A stretch of DNA of 64,000 nt from positions 37,281 to 101,280 of the forward strand of contig JABVXU010000188.1 of assembly GCA_013365365.1 (NCBI GenBank), in the 5' to 3' direction. The stretch comes from Cruorifilaria tuberocauda. Its lineage: Eukaryota > Nematoda > Chromadorea > Rhabditida > Onchocercidae. The position numbers were made by a program, and so were the translations under genes. Shown piece by piece: positions 12,913-24,547 of the stretch; positions within the stretch are counted from its first letter, which is position 1, and the number at the start of each line of letters is the position of its first letter. Below the pieces are notes generated by a model, which worked only from the letters and a program-made list of their open reading frames with translations, did not search any database and was not told where the DNA came from.

Positions 12913-13441
12913 TGTACACTAAACCATTGATACGTTGTTGATTTCTTTATTTTCGTTCTATAAAAATATGAGTAAGAAGGAAAAAAAATACTAATTAAAC
13001 AGAAATTTGTCCTTACAACAGCTGTTTAACGCTCCCAACTTTTCCCACCCAATTTAGGTAACAACAACTACTATCACGTGAACTTTAGTGCACGGTTTCG
13101 CAACTGAACTTTTTCGCGGTGTTCGTTAAATCCTGGTGCTAGTTTTTTTATGGACTTATTGGAGCCAAGGGATATATTATCTTAACTTGTGAATACTCAA
13201 ATTTTTAAACTTTAGACAATTCTTAAAGCAGTTTTTTATCACCTGTATGATTTACAATATCTCTTGTACTTTTTGTCATTCTCTCATTTTCACCATTTCT
13301 TTAATAAATTTTGATAGGCACTATTCGGCAAATATTTGATATAACTGTGTAAAAGTAACGAAACATGTCCTTATTTTTGATAATGCATCACATTATTTGC
13401 ATTTTTATAGTAAATTCAACTGCTTAAGTGACTTCAGGATA
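12913..13441. promoter_or_regulatory. Shared divergent promoter of lmbr-1 and RCC1L
   Basis: A 529-bp gap lies between two head-to-head starts. It contains a palindromic E-box CACGTG at 13075-13080 and pyrimidine-rich stretches ending in acceptor-like AGs next to both start codons. Promoter function is inferred from position. Confidence 0.55.
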
Positions 13442-14641
13442 ATGAAATCGGCTGCAGTTCGGGAAGCTACAGCATCTGCTAAGCTGAAAGCTAAGAAGGG
13501 TAATTTGGTGTATGGTTGCGGTTTCGGAAGAACAGGAAGTCTTTTTACGAGGATATTACGAGAAACCGGACAGAAACAATTCAATAATCCTCGACAAATT
13601 CAATACTTTAATTCGCGTAATATTCGCCATATCGCAGCCGGATTTGGCTTCTCAGTTTTGGCATCGGAGCGGAAACTTTACGGTGGTGGCGTTGATATTT
13701 TTAGCAACGATTTAGATAATAGTAATTATTGGAATGAAGGCATTTGCTTGAACGCTAATGTCAAAGACGAACAGTTCGGTACCATAATTGGCGTTGCAGC
13801 TGGCCGGCGACATTTTTTGGTTGCTTCAAAAGAAGCGGTTTATGCATTTGGTGATAATGCTCATGGACAATGCGGACAGGATCCTGAAAATGCACCCTTT
13901 GTAAGACTAGAAAATAAACCCCTTCAAAAAATTATGATTCCATCAGATTCAGAAATTGCTCAGATACACTGTACATTAGACACATCATTTATCGTTCTGG
14001 ATTCTGGTGAGGTATTTTCGTTCGGATTAGGTACCGATGGACAATTAGGACGCGGAAAATGCAATTGTGACTGGCATTGTCTACCAGTTGAAGGTGATTT
14101 GAAGGGAATGAAAGTAGCAAGTTTAAAAGGAAGCACGGATACTTTGATGGCGGTGTCAAAGAGTGGTGAATTATTCATGTGGGGACAGAACGAATACGAA
14201 CAAATGTTTCCTTTCGTAAGAGACATTCAAAACAATTTTCCACGTGAGATTCGTCTTTGCGCGGAGAAAATTACTCTGGCAGATTCTACGGCAACTTCTT
14301 GTATAGCGTTAAGCAGCAATAATCAAGTTTATGTATGGGGTTTCGGAATCCTCGGTATGGGACCCAATGTTACGTCATTACGACGACCTGCTCTGCTGGA
14401 AAGTATTCTTTTTAGCTGCGGTCCTAATGATCCCGGTAACATTAAAAAGATTTTCGCTGGTAATTCTTCGATGTTTGCTCTTTCAAAAATGGATAATCTA
14501 TTTTCTTGGGGTCTTAACAAGTTTTCTCATTTAGGTCTTTCACATGACAAAGACCAGTATTTCCCATTTCAAGTTGACGTGTTAAAGAAACCATTAGATG
14601 TCTCTGTCGCACCTGATCATGTGTTATTCTTGATGAGTTGA
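13442..14641 (+). CDS. RCC1L (WBSCR16)-like mitochondrial RCC1-repeat protein, intronless
   Basis: One uninterrupted 399-codon frame. I start at 13442 because a TTCAG acceptor ends four bases upstream; an in-frame ATG at 13397 would add 15 residues but lies before that acceptor. RCC1 blades recur through the protein: YAFGDNAHGQCGQDPE, VFSFGLGTDGQLGRG, LFMWGQNEYEQM, VYVWGFGILGMGPN, LFSWGLNKFSHLGL and a DQYFPFQV close. The GFGILGMGPN and DQYFP blocks match human RCC1L rather than nuclear RCC1. RCC1L proteins act in mitochondrial ribosome assembly and have been linked to OPA1-dependent fusion. The basic N-terminus (KSAAVREATASAKLKAKKG) suits a mitochondrial targeting sequence. The lack of introns contrasts with the 10- and 16-exon neighbours. 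Confidence 0.85.
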   Translation: MKSAAVREATASAKLKAKKGNLVYGCGFGRTGSLFTRILRETGQKQFNNPRQIQYFNSRNIRHIAAGFGFSVLASERKLYGGGVDIFSNDLDNSNYWNEGICLNANVKDEQFGTIIGVAAGRRHFLVASKEAVYAFGDNAHGQCGQDPENAPFVRLENKPLQKIMIPSDSEIAQIHCTLDTSFIVLDSGEVFSFGLGTDGQLGRGKCNCDWHCLPVEGDLKGMKVASLKGSTDTLMAVSKSGELFMWGQNEYEQMFPFVRDIQNNFPREIRLCAEKITLADSTATSCIALSSNNQVYVWGFGILGMGPNVTSLRRPALLESILFSCGPNDPGNIKKIFAGNSSMFALSKMDNLFSWGLNKFSHLGLSHDKDQYFPFQVDVLKKPLDVSVAPDHVLFLMS

Positions 14642-14848
14642 TATATGGCGTTTACTATATTCCGGGAATTATTACCAATTTTACATCAAGTTATTCGAAA
14701 CTTGTTGAGGAAGTATTTCACTTCTTTTTGCGATTGTATAACATTGTTTGTTTAACACGTTGTTGTAAGACTCTTCACGTCATTTCTCGTTGTATATTTC
14801 CATCCGGAATTTAAGTGTAATAAATTAATTAGAAGTACTGATTGGTCA
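14642..14848 (+). promoter_or_regulatory. Intercistronic spacer with polyA signal and trans-splice site almost touching
   Basis: A 207-bp gap between two same-strand genes. An AATAAA signal at 14819-14824 is followed at once by an AG acceptor (14831-14832), 16 bases before the lig-4 ATG. This layout resembles an SL1-type operon, in which 3' end formation of the upstream gene and trans-splicing of the downstream gene use nearly the same place. Co-transcription is inferred. Confidence 0.45.
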
Positions 14849-17800
14849 ATGTCCGATAGTGAAGAAACTGGCGAAGAAACAGCAGAAGACATTGGTAATA
14901 GCTCCGGAAACGAAGATGAACTAGAAGTGGAAACTGCAGCTGCGAGCAATTTAGAAGAAGAAATTTCGAGACACTTCAAATATTCAACATTATGCAAGTA
15001 CTTAGATCGTATCCAGCAAATTAAGTTCAAGAACAAGTTCGGCAAGGAGAGAGTATTAAAAGCATTAATGACAAAGTGGACAGCAGATGCTTCTAAATTT
15101 ACAAATGAAGCCGTTAGCTTTTATCCTGTTTTGCGTATTATGGCTAATTCATTGGATCGGCGGAAATTCCGGATGAAATCGGTTAGTTTATAATGAAATT
15201 TAAGAAAAAGAAGTTATTCATGATGTATTATGTAAAAATTTTGAGCACATTGGTATTATTAAAACTTTATTTCCTGAGATAAGTTAGAAAATGCTATCTA
15301 AAATGCAATGAATCTACTAATTTCATCTAGTGAATTTTTCAGAAACGAGTTATATCGAAAGTATGCCAAGTATTGTTTCTTCCTCCAAAGACGAAAAAGG
15401 AATTATTTCAGATAGATAACAAGGCAAGTATATTTAATTATGCCATTTGCTTTTTATTCTCTTCATTTTTTACTGATTAAATAGCTTTGGATTTCTCTTT
15501 AGACATAATAATCTATTAAAATTTTACACTATAAAGTGTATTCCATATAATTACATCATAGTTTGCATCTATGTAACTGTAAACAGCTGTATGTAGTGCA
15601 GTCTGTGATATATAACAGCAAAAGTAGCTTCTATGTTCTTGCTATAACATAACAAACTAATTCCTCAAATATGATAAAGCTCATTTATTGACTGAATATC
15701 ATTTATTTATTCGACCATCATCATTTTAATGTAGTCGTCAAAATCTGGAATAATGATCAGTTAATTTAGTATTATTGCATGAGAAATGTATTTTAGTGAA
15801 ATTTATTAGAAGTATTAAAGAAAGAAATCAGCCATAAATCATTTGCAGAGTGCGAACCAGTCGATCATGAAACTAGCGGAAGAAGTTTCAATGCGAAATC
15901 CAACTATTGCCAAACGTGAGCTGTCTCTTTTCGATATAAATGATTCACTGAGCAAAATAACAGAAAGAGAAATAGGTAAGCATTCATTTTTTCAATCTAG
16001 TCATAAATAAGTTCAGAATTGTTCTTAAGTTTACTTTAATAAATTTTTAAGTTGCATATTTGCAGGTAATGAAGAACTAGAAAAGCTTTTAAAAGCCTGC
16101 GGAACAGTACGTGAAGTCTACTGGCTTTTGCAAGTATTGGTTCGTAAGATTGAAGTAAGTTATTATGAATACATTATGTAGTCTCATCCTCATCTACTTC
16201 CACCGTGAAAAAGAAAAAAAATCAGTGAAAGGAATCTGTTTTAACTGTACAATCCCAGGAATAACTCAAAAACCACTGAATTAGCGCAGTCATAAGCTTT
16301 TCGCTGAATTATACATATGTTTCAAAACACAACATAGATAATATAATACCGTAGACAACATTTCCGTATAACGAAGATGCGTTTCAGCGCTCCTTAAAGG
16401 TAACATCCGCAAGTTTAATAAGCTGGATACATCCGAACGGCGCTGCATTATATCAATCTGGTGTCAGTTTACGGGAAATATGCAATCTTGCTGTGGAAGG
16501 TAAAATGACAGACAATTCGAGCATGCTTTTCCGCCGTTTTGAACCAATGTTATTATCACGAATCAGAAACGGTACTGGAGATGTTTACAATAAAGTAATT
16601 ACTTCAATCATATATTCATTCGCAGTTATATAAAGTTGTAGTAATAGTGGTGAAAATTCTATCTGAAGAATAAGACTGCTTTGCTTATAAGTAAACCCAT
16701 TCGCTAAAGCAAATGATTTGGGTATAGCTTAATTTGAATTTGAGCTGGTTCATTTCTGTGGCCAAGAATTTTATGTCGAATTAAAATATGACGGTGAACA
16801 TTTCTTGCTGCACAGAGGACCAACTTGCGAAATGAGATATTACTCGCGAGTTCAGAATGACTTTACCAATACTATTGCACCGATACTGGATCATAGAATC
16901 AATCCATATTTTGCACCTTCTGTTGAAAGCTGTATATTAGACACTGAATTACTGCTTTGGGATACGATTGACGAAAAATTTGGTTAGTTGTTTTCCTAAT
17001 GTTGAAACGAATGCTTTCCATTTTGCTGCATAGAATGCAGTCTCCCAAAGTGTTTCAGATCGTATCATTCATTCTTATTTAATAGAAAAATCGAGATTAT
17101 TTTTAATTTCTAATCAAAAAATGTATATCCACTGCTGTTAATTCCTCATTATCTTCCCAACTTTTTTCTACTTTTTGAAATTTCAATCACATCAACACTG
17201 CTAAGTTTTTAATACGTAGAATATTTTTCTTATAGTTGGTCACAATGCGCAGGCATCAGATGGTCGTATTTATGATGTGAAAGCTCTGAGAACAGACGGT
17301 GCAGTAGAACCAAGTGTTGCAGTATTTGATATTTTATTTTTGAATGGAAAATCATTAATAGATGTTCCGCTGAGCGAAAGGCTTGCTCTTCTTCAAAGTG
17401 GGAATGTTTTGCAAAAGCAAGACAAGACAAAAATATTCGTGTCAAAGTTCACCACTGTCAAAACGAGGTTAATTTTTCCTTTCGTGTTTAGAGTTATTTA
17501 ATACAGAGTCATATGAAAAGCATTAGAAAAAAAGACGGAAAACTAATTAAATTCAAACGTAAGGTAGGCTGCGAATTATGCCCGAAGAAGGTTAAGGATT
17601 AATAGTAAAGAGTAAGTCACAAACACAAAGGAGCAATTTTATTATGACTGAACAGTAAGTTTAGATAATATGAAGTTTCTGAAAATTTTTAGGTAATAGT
17701 TATATTTTATTCCTACCAAGGTCGACACGAACAGTTACAAGATCTAATTTTTTATTGATATTTTATCTAAAAAAATATTCTATGTTCACTTTTGCAGAGA

Positions 17801-20283
17801 AGAATTTACTTCGGTATATCAGGAAGCTGTAATAAATGGTCAAGAGGGTATTGTGGCAAAGAAAATGGATTCGATCTATAAAATGGGTATGCGTCAGATG
17901 GGAAATGGTTGGTTTAAGGTATTTATTTGTTCAAAAGTATATTCTTGTGATCTCTTTTTATGTGTTCCATTTTTTCAAAAGCAGTTTCATTTTTTTGCTA
18001 AGCAGAATTATGCACATTTTTTCCGAGTGATGACTTCTATGAATAAATTATATGTACTTTAGGTAAAACCATTCCACTTGGGCAATGAAACACTGGATCT
18101 TGCAATTGTTGGTGTCGATCTTGGTAGGAACAATAAAATCAGTAATTACTGTGTGGCTACGCTTAGAGGTTCTATTGTGTTATTTTTTCTTGACAAGATA
18201 TCTTTGTCGCTAATGAATCATTTAAATTTTGAATTTCAGTTATCTGATTTTATGATTTTGTTTTTTAGATGGCAAATTTTTTATGGTGGGCAAAGTAGGA
18301 ACAGGATTAGACGACACGACACGTGCATTTATTAAAAATCGCTTAACTCGAGATCATGGATTCTTTAAAAGTGATAAGATTCCAAGTTGGATTCATGAAG
18401 ATTATACATCAAACGATTTACCAAGTCATTTTGTAAAAAAGGACAACATGCAAGTTGTTGAGGTATTTTTTAACAAGACAAAAGCAAGCAATTAGGACAT
18501 CTTCAAATTATTTCAGACCAGATTTTAATTTGATCTTCAAAATTTATTCTAGATTCGAGCTAAAGGATTAAGAAACGGTAGATTGTATGCTCCGACTTTG
18601 AAGACATATCGAGATGATAAATATGTAAAAGATATCGACCAGTACCAGGCATTTTTAGACTTCGATAAGGTCAGTATTAACTTTTCGTGTTGCTTAGAAA
18701 TTTTTTTTTTAAATATGCTAGTTTTAATCACCGATATTACTTGAATTGCGAAGTATTATTTTTTTAGAATTTACGTCTGGATAGTATAAAAAATGCTCAA
18801 AATGTATTAGATTCAAAGAGGCGAGCGACAAATGTGCATGTGCTTGATCAATATCAAATTAAGAAAGCACGTATTAATGAAATAAATCAAGATCTGAAAG
18901 GAAAACAAATTTGTATCATAAGAGGCACCTCTAATGTAACTACTCAGGACTTGCAAGAAATCGTTATTTCTTTTGGTGGAATTCCGGTCGCCAATCCAGG
19001 TTTTATTCATTTTTTTGCCGTATATATATTCTAAACTTGTTGTTGTTTATGGCTTCATTCATGAATTACAAAAAGTAGTAATTTCCTCTGGATTGTGTTA
19101 AGGTTCAAAAACATTTTTTGTTGTTACTGGAGAGCCCAAACATGTGAAATCAAAGTCGATTATTAGAAGTAACAAGTATAATGTAGTCAGCGCAGATTGG
19201 CTTATAAAATGCAAAAATTTGCGCAAAGTCATACCTATGTAAGTCTTTTAATTTGTAGAACATTTTACTAAAAATTGGAAGAAAGGATTTTTTGGATAAA
19301 TGCATTCTTCATCGTTTACTTATGCGAGATTATAATTATATATATTTCTCATTCCTTTCCATTCTTGTTTGACATACTTTTGTGATATAGTAACATTATT
19401 AAATGGAAAGCTGAATCTCATCTCTGGTTCCGTTTTATAAAATTTCATTATATCGCTTATAATATCAATAAAAATTGAAAACTTCTCATCTGCCATTTTT
19501 TTACTGTTTTAGAACGGATAAGGAAGCTGTTCACGTTGTTGATGATAATCTTTATTCGTTATTTGGAGATGAGAGAGAATTGGAAAAAGATGACAGAGAA
19601 TCCACTTCGAGCTCTACTCGATGTACAGTTGCAAGTATCAGTGCTTTGCTTGACAAGATAAAAGTACCTAAGGTAAGTTATTTTTCAGCTGTGCTTTCAA
19701 ACATGAATTTGTCGATTTTGTCACTCTATCTCATACTGTTTTGCATTTTAAAAAAGAACTGATTTTCTACAGTTCAAATTTTTTAGCGGAAGAAACCATT
19801 AGCTGCTGAGGAAGCACTAAGAAAACAGTTATTAAAAGGTGAAAAATTTGATCGATTTTATGGTCAAACGTTTTATTTACATGATGGCTTGACGAAAATC
19901 GAAAAAATGTACGCTCAAATTTTATTGCGAATGCATGGCGCCGATTTGAGTACAAAGCAAAACAGTGCTGTTGTTACTCATGCTGTAGTCCCTGATAGGT
20001 ATAATCTTGTCTTATAAAAAATAGTCAAGTCAAGTTTTCGTAAAAGTTTTTTTACTTAGAGTTTTTTTTATAAAGTTTTACTTCATTATGTAAATGGTTC
20101 AATATCCGGAACTGAATTGTAAATTTTTGTTCACTTACATGAACATTATAATATTTTTGCTGCATGATGTCACTTTGCAATTGAAAGAAAACATTTTTCA
20201 GGACAATAATGTATGATAATCTGCAAAAAAAAGTGACTATCGTTGACATCCGTTGGTTGGAAAACACGCTTGATATTCAATAA
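14849..20283 (+). CDS. lig-4: ATP-dependent DNA ligase IV (non-homologous end joining)
   Basis: Sixteen exons in phase (888 residues; human 911): 14849-15181, 15343-15423, 15849-15975, 16066-16154, 16388-16594, 16745-16982, 17236-17467, 17798-17918, 18063-18168, 18269-18462, 18553-18669, 18768-18999, 19103-19238, 19513-19672, 19787-19998 and 20202-20283. An acidic N-terminal leader precedes the DNA-binding domain (FYPVLRIMANSLDRRKFR). The adenylation domain has motif I KYDGEH with catalytic Lys293, VFDILFLNGKSL (motif III region), EGIVAKK at 452-458 (motif IV), GWFKVKPFHL (motif V) and LYAPTLKTYRDDK (motif VI). Two BRCT regions follow, with NKYNVVSADWLIKC in the first and a C-terminal RWLENTLDIQ in the second. 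LIG4 seals double-strand breaks with XRCC4. Oddities: motif I ends in His rather than Arg, and intron 2 has a GC donor (AAG|GCAAGT). The C. elegans orthologue sits next to lin-39, as here. Confidence 0.95.
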
Positions 20284-21269
20284 TATCTCAAATTTAGAAA
20301 TCCATTCTGTACTCGTTTCAGTTTTTATTCACTAAACGGTTTCATATTTTCAATATCGATCATTTAGTATTTTTTTTATAATTTTTTTAAACTTGTGGCT
20401 GATTTACTTGGCATGAGTGATTCTAACTCCTATATTGTACATGTTTGAATCCACTACATTCCACAATTTTTATTGAATTATTTAAATCTATTCCTTTTTT
20501 AAATTCATTTGTCGACCCTTTAATTGTCCAAATTTTCATTTCGGGTACCAACTTTCCATTTTATTTTTTTCGTGTGAAAAAGTATAAACTAAAGAACTGT
20601 TGCGAGTATTAGTGATTGCTTCTTCTGTGCCATACGTCGCACGGTATTAAATTTTAAACTTTCTTTGTGTTGGGAAACAAAGATAAGCTTTTTTTCAAAG
20701 CCAACTGATTCTTCGTTTTTTAAAGAAATATCTCTTCTGAGAAAGAATTGATCAAACCCTATCTTTTTCTTTTCGCAGAGAATATTTCGATTAATAGTTC
20801 CCCCGTCATCAAGTCTTAGATATTTTATATAGAAAAAATAATCATATTTGATCTCTTTGGTTTAAATTTAAGAAAAATCATCCCGGCCATACTCGTCGAG
20901 GATTAGATTGTCAACACGGCTAACTTTTAAGTTCATTATTGTCAAATCATCAGTACTTCAAGTGCTGATAGGTTCTTTGCTTTTAGAGTTTTAGATAAAC
21001 TTTTTGTTCAATATTCTGTTCCTCATGAACTTCTCACCTTCATTTCTTCATCTTTTAACTCATTTAGAAATATTTCCCAATTCTTTCCTCTTATCTTCAT
21101 AAAGCAGCAAGGATTTTATAATGGCCTAAAATTAGCCCGGACTAAGCTTTCATCTTTCTAACTCTTCCAATCTATTCTTTGTGATTTGTTCACAAGTATA
21201 AAGCTCATTACCCATTTAATGGCTACGCCCATTGCTATATTATAATTGGTTTCCACCAAATGATACAGT

Positions 21270-21379
21270 ATCCCGAAAAGAAGAATTGGCTGGTGGTGTA
21301 AACGATGATGATGATGATGATGATGATGATGTTGATTTTTCATCTTGTCCTGATATCGATTTGACTGGAAAACTACATG
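21270..21379 (+). other. Possible unassigned exon encoding a poly-Asp stretch
   Basis: After a GATACAG acceptor the frame reads VSRKEELAGGVN, nine Asp codons, then VDFSSCPDIDLTGKLH up to a GTAGCT donor. The composition is protein-like, but the core is a (GAT)9 repeat at 21304-21330 and I cannot link it to flanking exons or to any family. It may be a chance frame. Confidence 0.22.
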
Positions 21380-21447
21380 GTAGCTGCAGATCATCATTGA
21401 TTTCATACACTCTCATCTGCTACCTCTCTTCTCTGCAGAAATGTCTC

Positions 21448-21465
21448 AGAGAGAGAGAGAGAGAG
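21448..21465. repeat. (GA)n microsatellite
   Basis: Short uninterrupted AG/GA dinucleotide run. Confidence 0.8.
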
Positions 21466-24400
21466 GTACTAGAGCGAAATATATTTTTCTGTTGTTTATT
21501 ATTTTTTCTGTTGCATTACAAGAAGCTAAAGCAAAACAAGTTCATTTTGCAACAAAAGAAAAAGCAGCAACTCTCTTGTCACTTCAAAATATAAGCAAAA
21601 ACCAACAATATTATGAGAGCATTAAACAAACTGAAATCTATTCTCTTCAACTGTGTTTCATTGAAATTTTCCATAGTTCCTATAATTAACAACTTCTAGC
21701 ATTATCGTACATAATAAACATATATTTGTACAGTACAAAATCTGAAGTTGCTAATTCAACGTCTTTCTATTTTCATTTCCCCTCATTATTACTTTTTAAA
21801 TAAACTGTCAAATATGGTCAAATTGGAAGTTGAAACAGGCGATAGACAGTAATTGAAAACTGATTAGAATAATATATAATGAAGTGATAAATATGGTAAA
21901 TAGTTTTATTGAATTTAAAATTCTTCCATAATCATCCTCTCAAGTTATTGGATGAGAGCTAAATACATCTCAGTTATCTTAAAATTGATCCTCAAATTCC
22001 TTTTGAAAGATTTGATACGAAAATAGATTTCAGTTTTAATCAATCAAGGTGACAAATACAAGACGAAAAAAAAAAGTAAGGAGAAAAAAAAAGAACAGAC
22101 ATATAAAGCATCTACGCATCAAAATAAGTACTCGTTAATTAGATAAACTGATATCCGCGGAAAATATCTTCTTGTCTTAAATTTAAAAAATAAAAAAAAA
22201 TGAAACAACGCAGAAATTTTATTACCATATATTTCAAATAGAATGTTTTCTTTTTGAAAGCAAAATTATTCTAGAAATGGTAAAATGGAAACTTTTTGAA
22301 TAATGAATAAAACATTTGTTAATAGTGCGACAAAATAAGGCCAGAATTGACAATGCCTTATGTTCATTCAATGATAGCCAATAGGTGGTGACCTTTAAGT
22401 GATCTTATACATCATTTAAATTTTCATGGTAAAGCATTACATTTACATGCATCTAATCATTTAGCTCTTTCATTGAATTCAAAACTTTAAGCTTAGAAGG
22501 GTTGAATAAGATTCATCGATTTATGTAGCAATATTTGAAAATAACCTTTAACCTGAAATCTTTCACCTATTCTATTCATATGTAAAAGAGTGATAGATGT
22601 GAAGATTAAATTATTTCTAAAATTTCAGTTTAAAAATAACATTCGATTGTGTTTGTAAGAGAAGACATTCAAAATTAAAATTACTATGTATGATAATTTT
22701 CAAATGAAATAATAATGATGAAGAAATGAGAAATGAACAAAATAAGGAAGATAAACGACGATTGAAAACCCTTTGAAATAAACCCTGTGGATGATTACTT
22801 GAAACAGAGTAGTAATTAACATATTTTTCATTAACATACACAACAATAATACAATTTTCACCTTGTCTAATTAAAATGAAAAGAAAAGAGGAAAGTAAAT
22901 TTTAGAACACCTTGTTTTATGTATAGATATATATATATACCTTGCACAAAATAGATAAAAATGATAAAACAACAGCTGATTACAATGATAAGAGAGTGGG
23001 ATTGAAGAAATGCAATTCATACCTTGTATAAACGAAAGAGTACAAATGACCCTGTTTACTTCTAATAGATACTTATTTTCACTAATTAATTCATTAATTA
23101 ATTACATTCATTTATTCATTCATCAAATAATTTATAAGTTATTTAAAGTGAATCAATAACACTTAATATTGGGATAATAATGTATCGTTTTCATTTTACT
23201 TGCATATAAACAAGTGAACTAGGCCAAGCTAAGCTTAAGCTAAGAAAGTTTGCGTCATTATCGCTCATGTTCTCTTCTTTCATCCTATTACGGCTGTTTA
23301 TTTCAAATATTTCATTTCTATACAAAACCCGGAAAATCAACCTGTTAACAATCACATCAAATATCACCATCTCATCTTTGACGCAAACATACTTTCTTTT
23401 CCTCAAAAAAGCGCAAATCTAATAATAACTGTAAAAGTATACACGTACATACGCTTACATACACTCACGTACACGGGAAAACGAGTAAAGGAGGCGAAAG
23501 TATTAATCGAACTAATTTACGCCAAAATTATTATTTTACCTAGTATTCGTCAATCTTAAGATAAAACTTCCTGCACTTTTCACTATTAGTGCAAATCCTT
23601 CTTTTTTTTCTTTTCTTGCTGTTTAGTAAAATTAATGAAATTCTGAAACTGGTAATGATCGTAACTTCGGCACAAATTAGTAACAAAGTGTAATCTAATC
23701 TTTTTCTTTCATTCTTCATTCTTCAGAAAAAAAAAAAACGTACTATTGGAAATTACACATAAAAAATTTGTAAATTTTTCCTGGTTAAAATTTAAAATCT
23801 TACAAATAATTTTTATATAATTTATCCTTATCTAGTAATGAAGAAAGAAAATAGAATTTACCATGCTCCAGTTTAAAACCATGATTATTTGCAACTTTTT
23901 TTTTTCATTGGAAAATTTACATCTTAAAATTCTATTCCAATAATTTCATCAAAATATAGCATTACAGTCAATTACGGAAGCGAAGGTATCATTCATTCAT
24001 TTCAAATAATGAATTAATTAGATAGTTTCAAAACAAAAAAAAAAGTAAAATTTGAAATTACTCGATTTCAATATTAATTTAATTCTTAATATTAATGTAA
24101 GCTTCAATATAAACTAATATTGGTTATATTAGTTTAAAACTTCCATTTCATATTCCGTAATTTATTGCAATATATTTGTCAAGATATTGAAGTATGCCTG
24201 ATTTATTATAGTGATTACACGAATTTAATAAAAAAAAATTTTTTTAAGAAAATTCAAATTCAAAATTTATTTTTGAATTGAAACTGATCGACGCAATCAG
24301 TTTTTTTTTTTTCATTAATAATATAACTATAGGTTAAAATCTAACAGTAATGGTACCATTGCATATATTTATCTATAAATTTAGGCCTTCAGAATCAATT

Positions 24401-24547
24401 TTTACATGAAAATTTCTTTTGAATTTAAAACTTCTCAAATTTTAAAACATTTAATACCATATGCAAATTTCCTGTATTAACATATGGCCTTGAGCTTAAT
24501 TGATAATTAGTAATCCGTAGCTTTGAGCTTAACGGTTTTTTATACAT

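Larger units (their letters stand above)
20284..24547. other. 3' flanks of lig-4 and lin-39, largely without genes
   Basis: AT-rich sequence between two convergent 3' ends. It contains one possible exon (21270-21379), a GAT run and a GA run, listed separately. A short AT dinucleotide run lies at about 22926-22940. I see no homology-bearing ORF in 21.7-24.5 kb, which presumably includes the lin-39 3' UTR at its right end. Confidence 0.55.

Noticed and set aside
13397..13441. Upstream in-frame ATG of RCC1L
   Set aside because: A TTCAG acceptor at 13433-13437 lies between it and the second ATG, and the extra 15 residues look like untranslated sequence.
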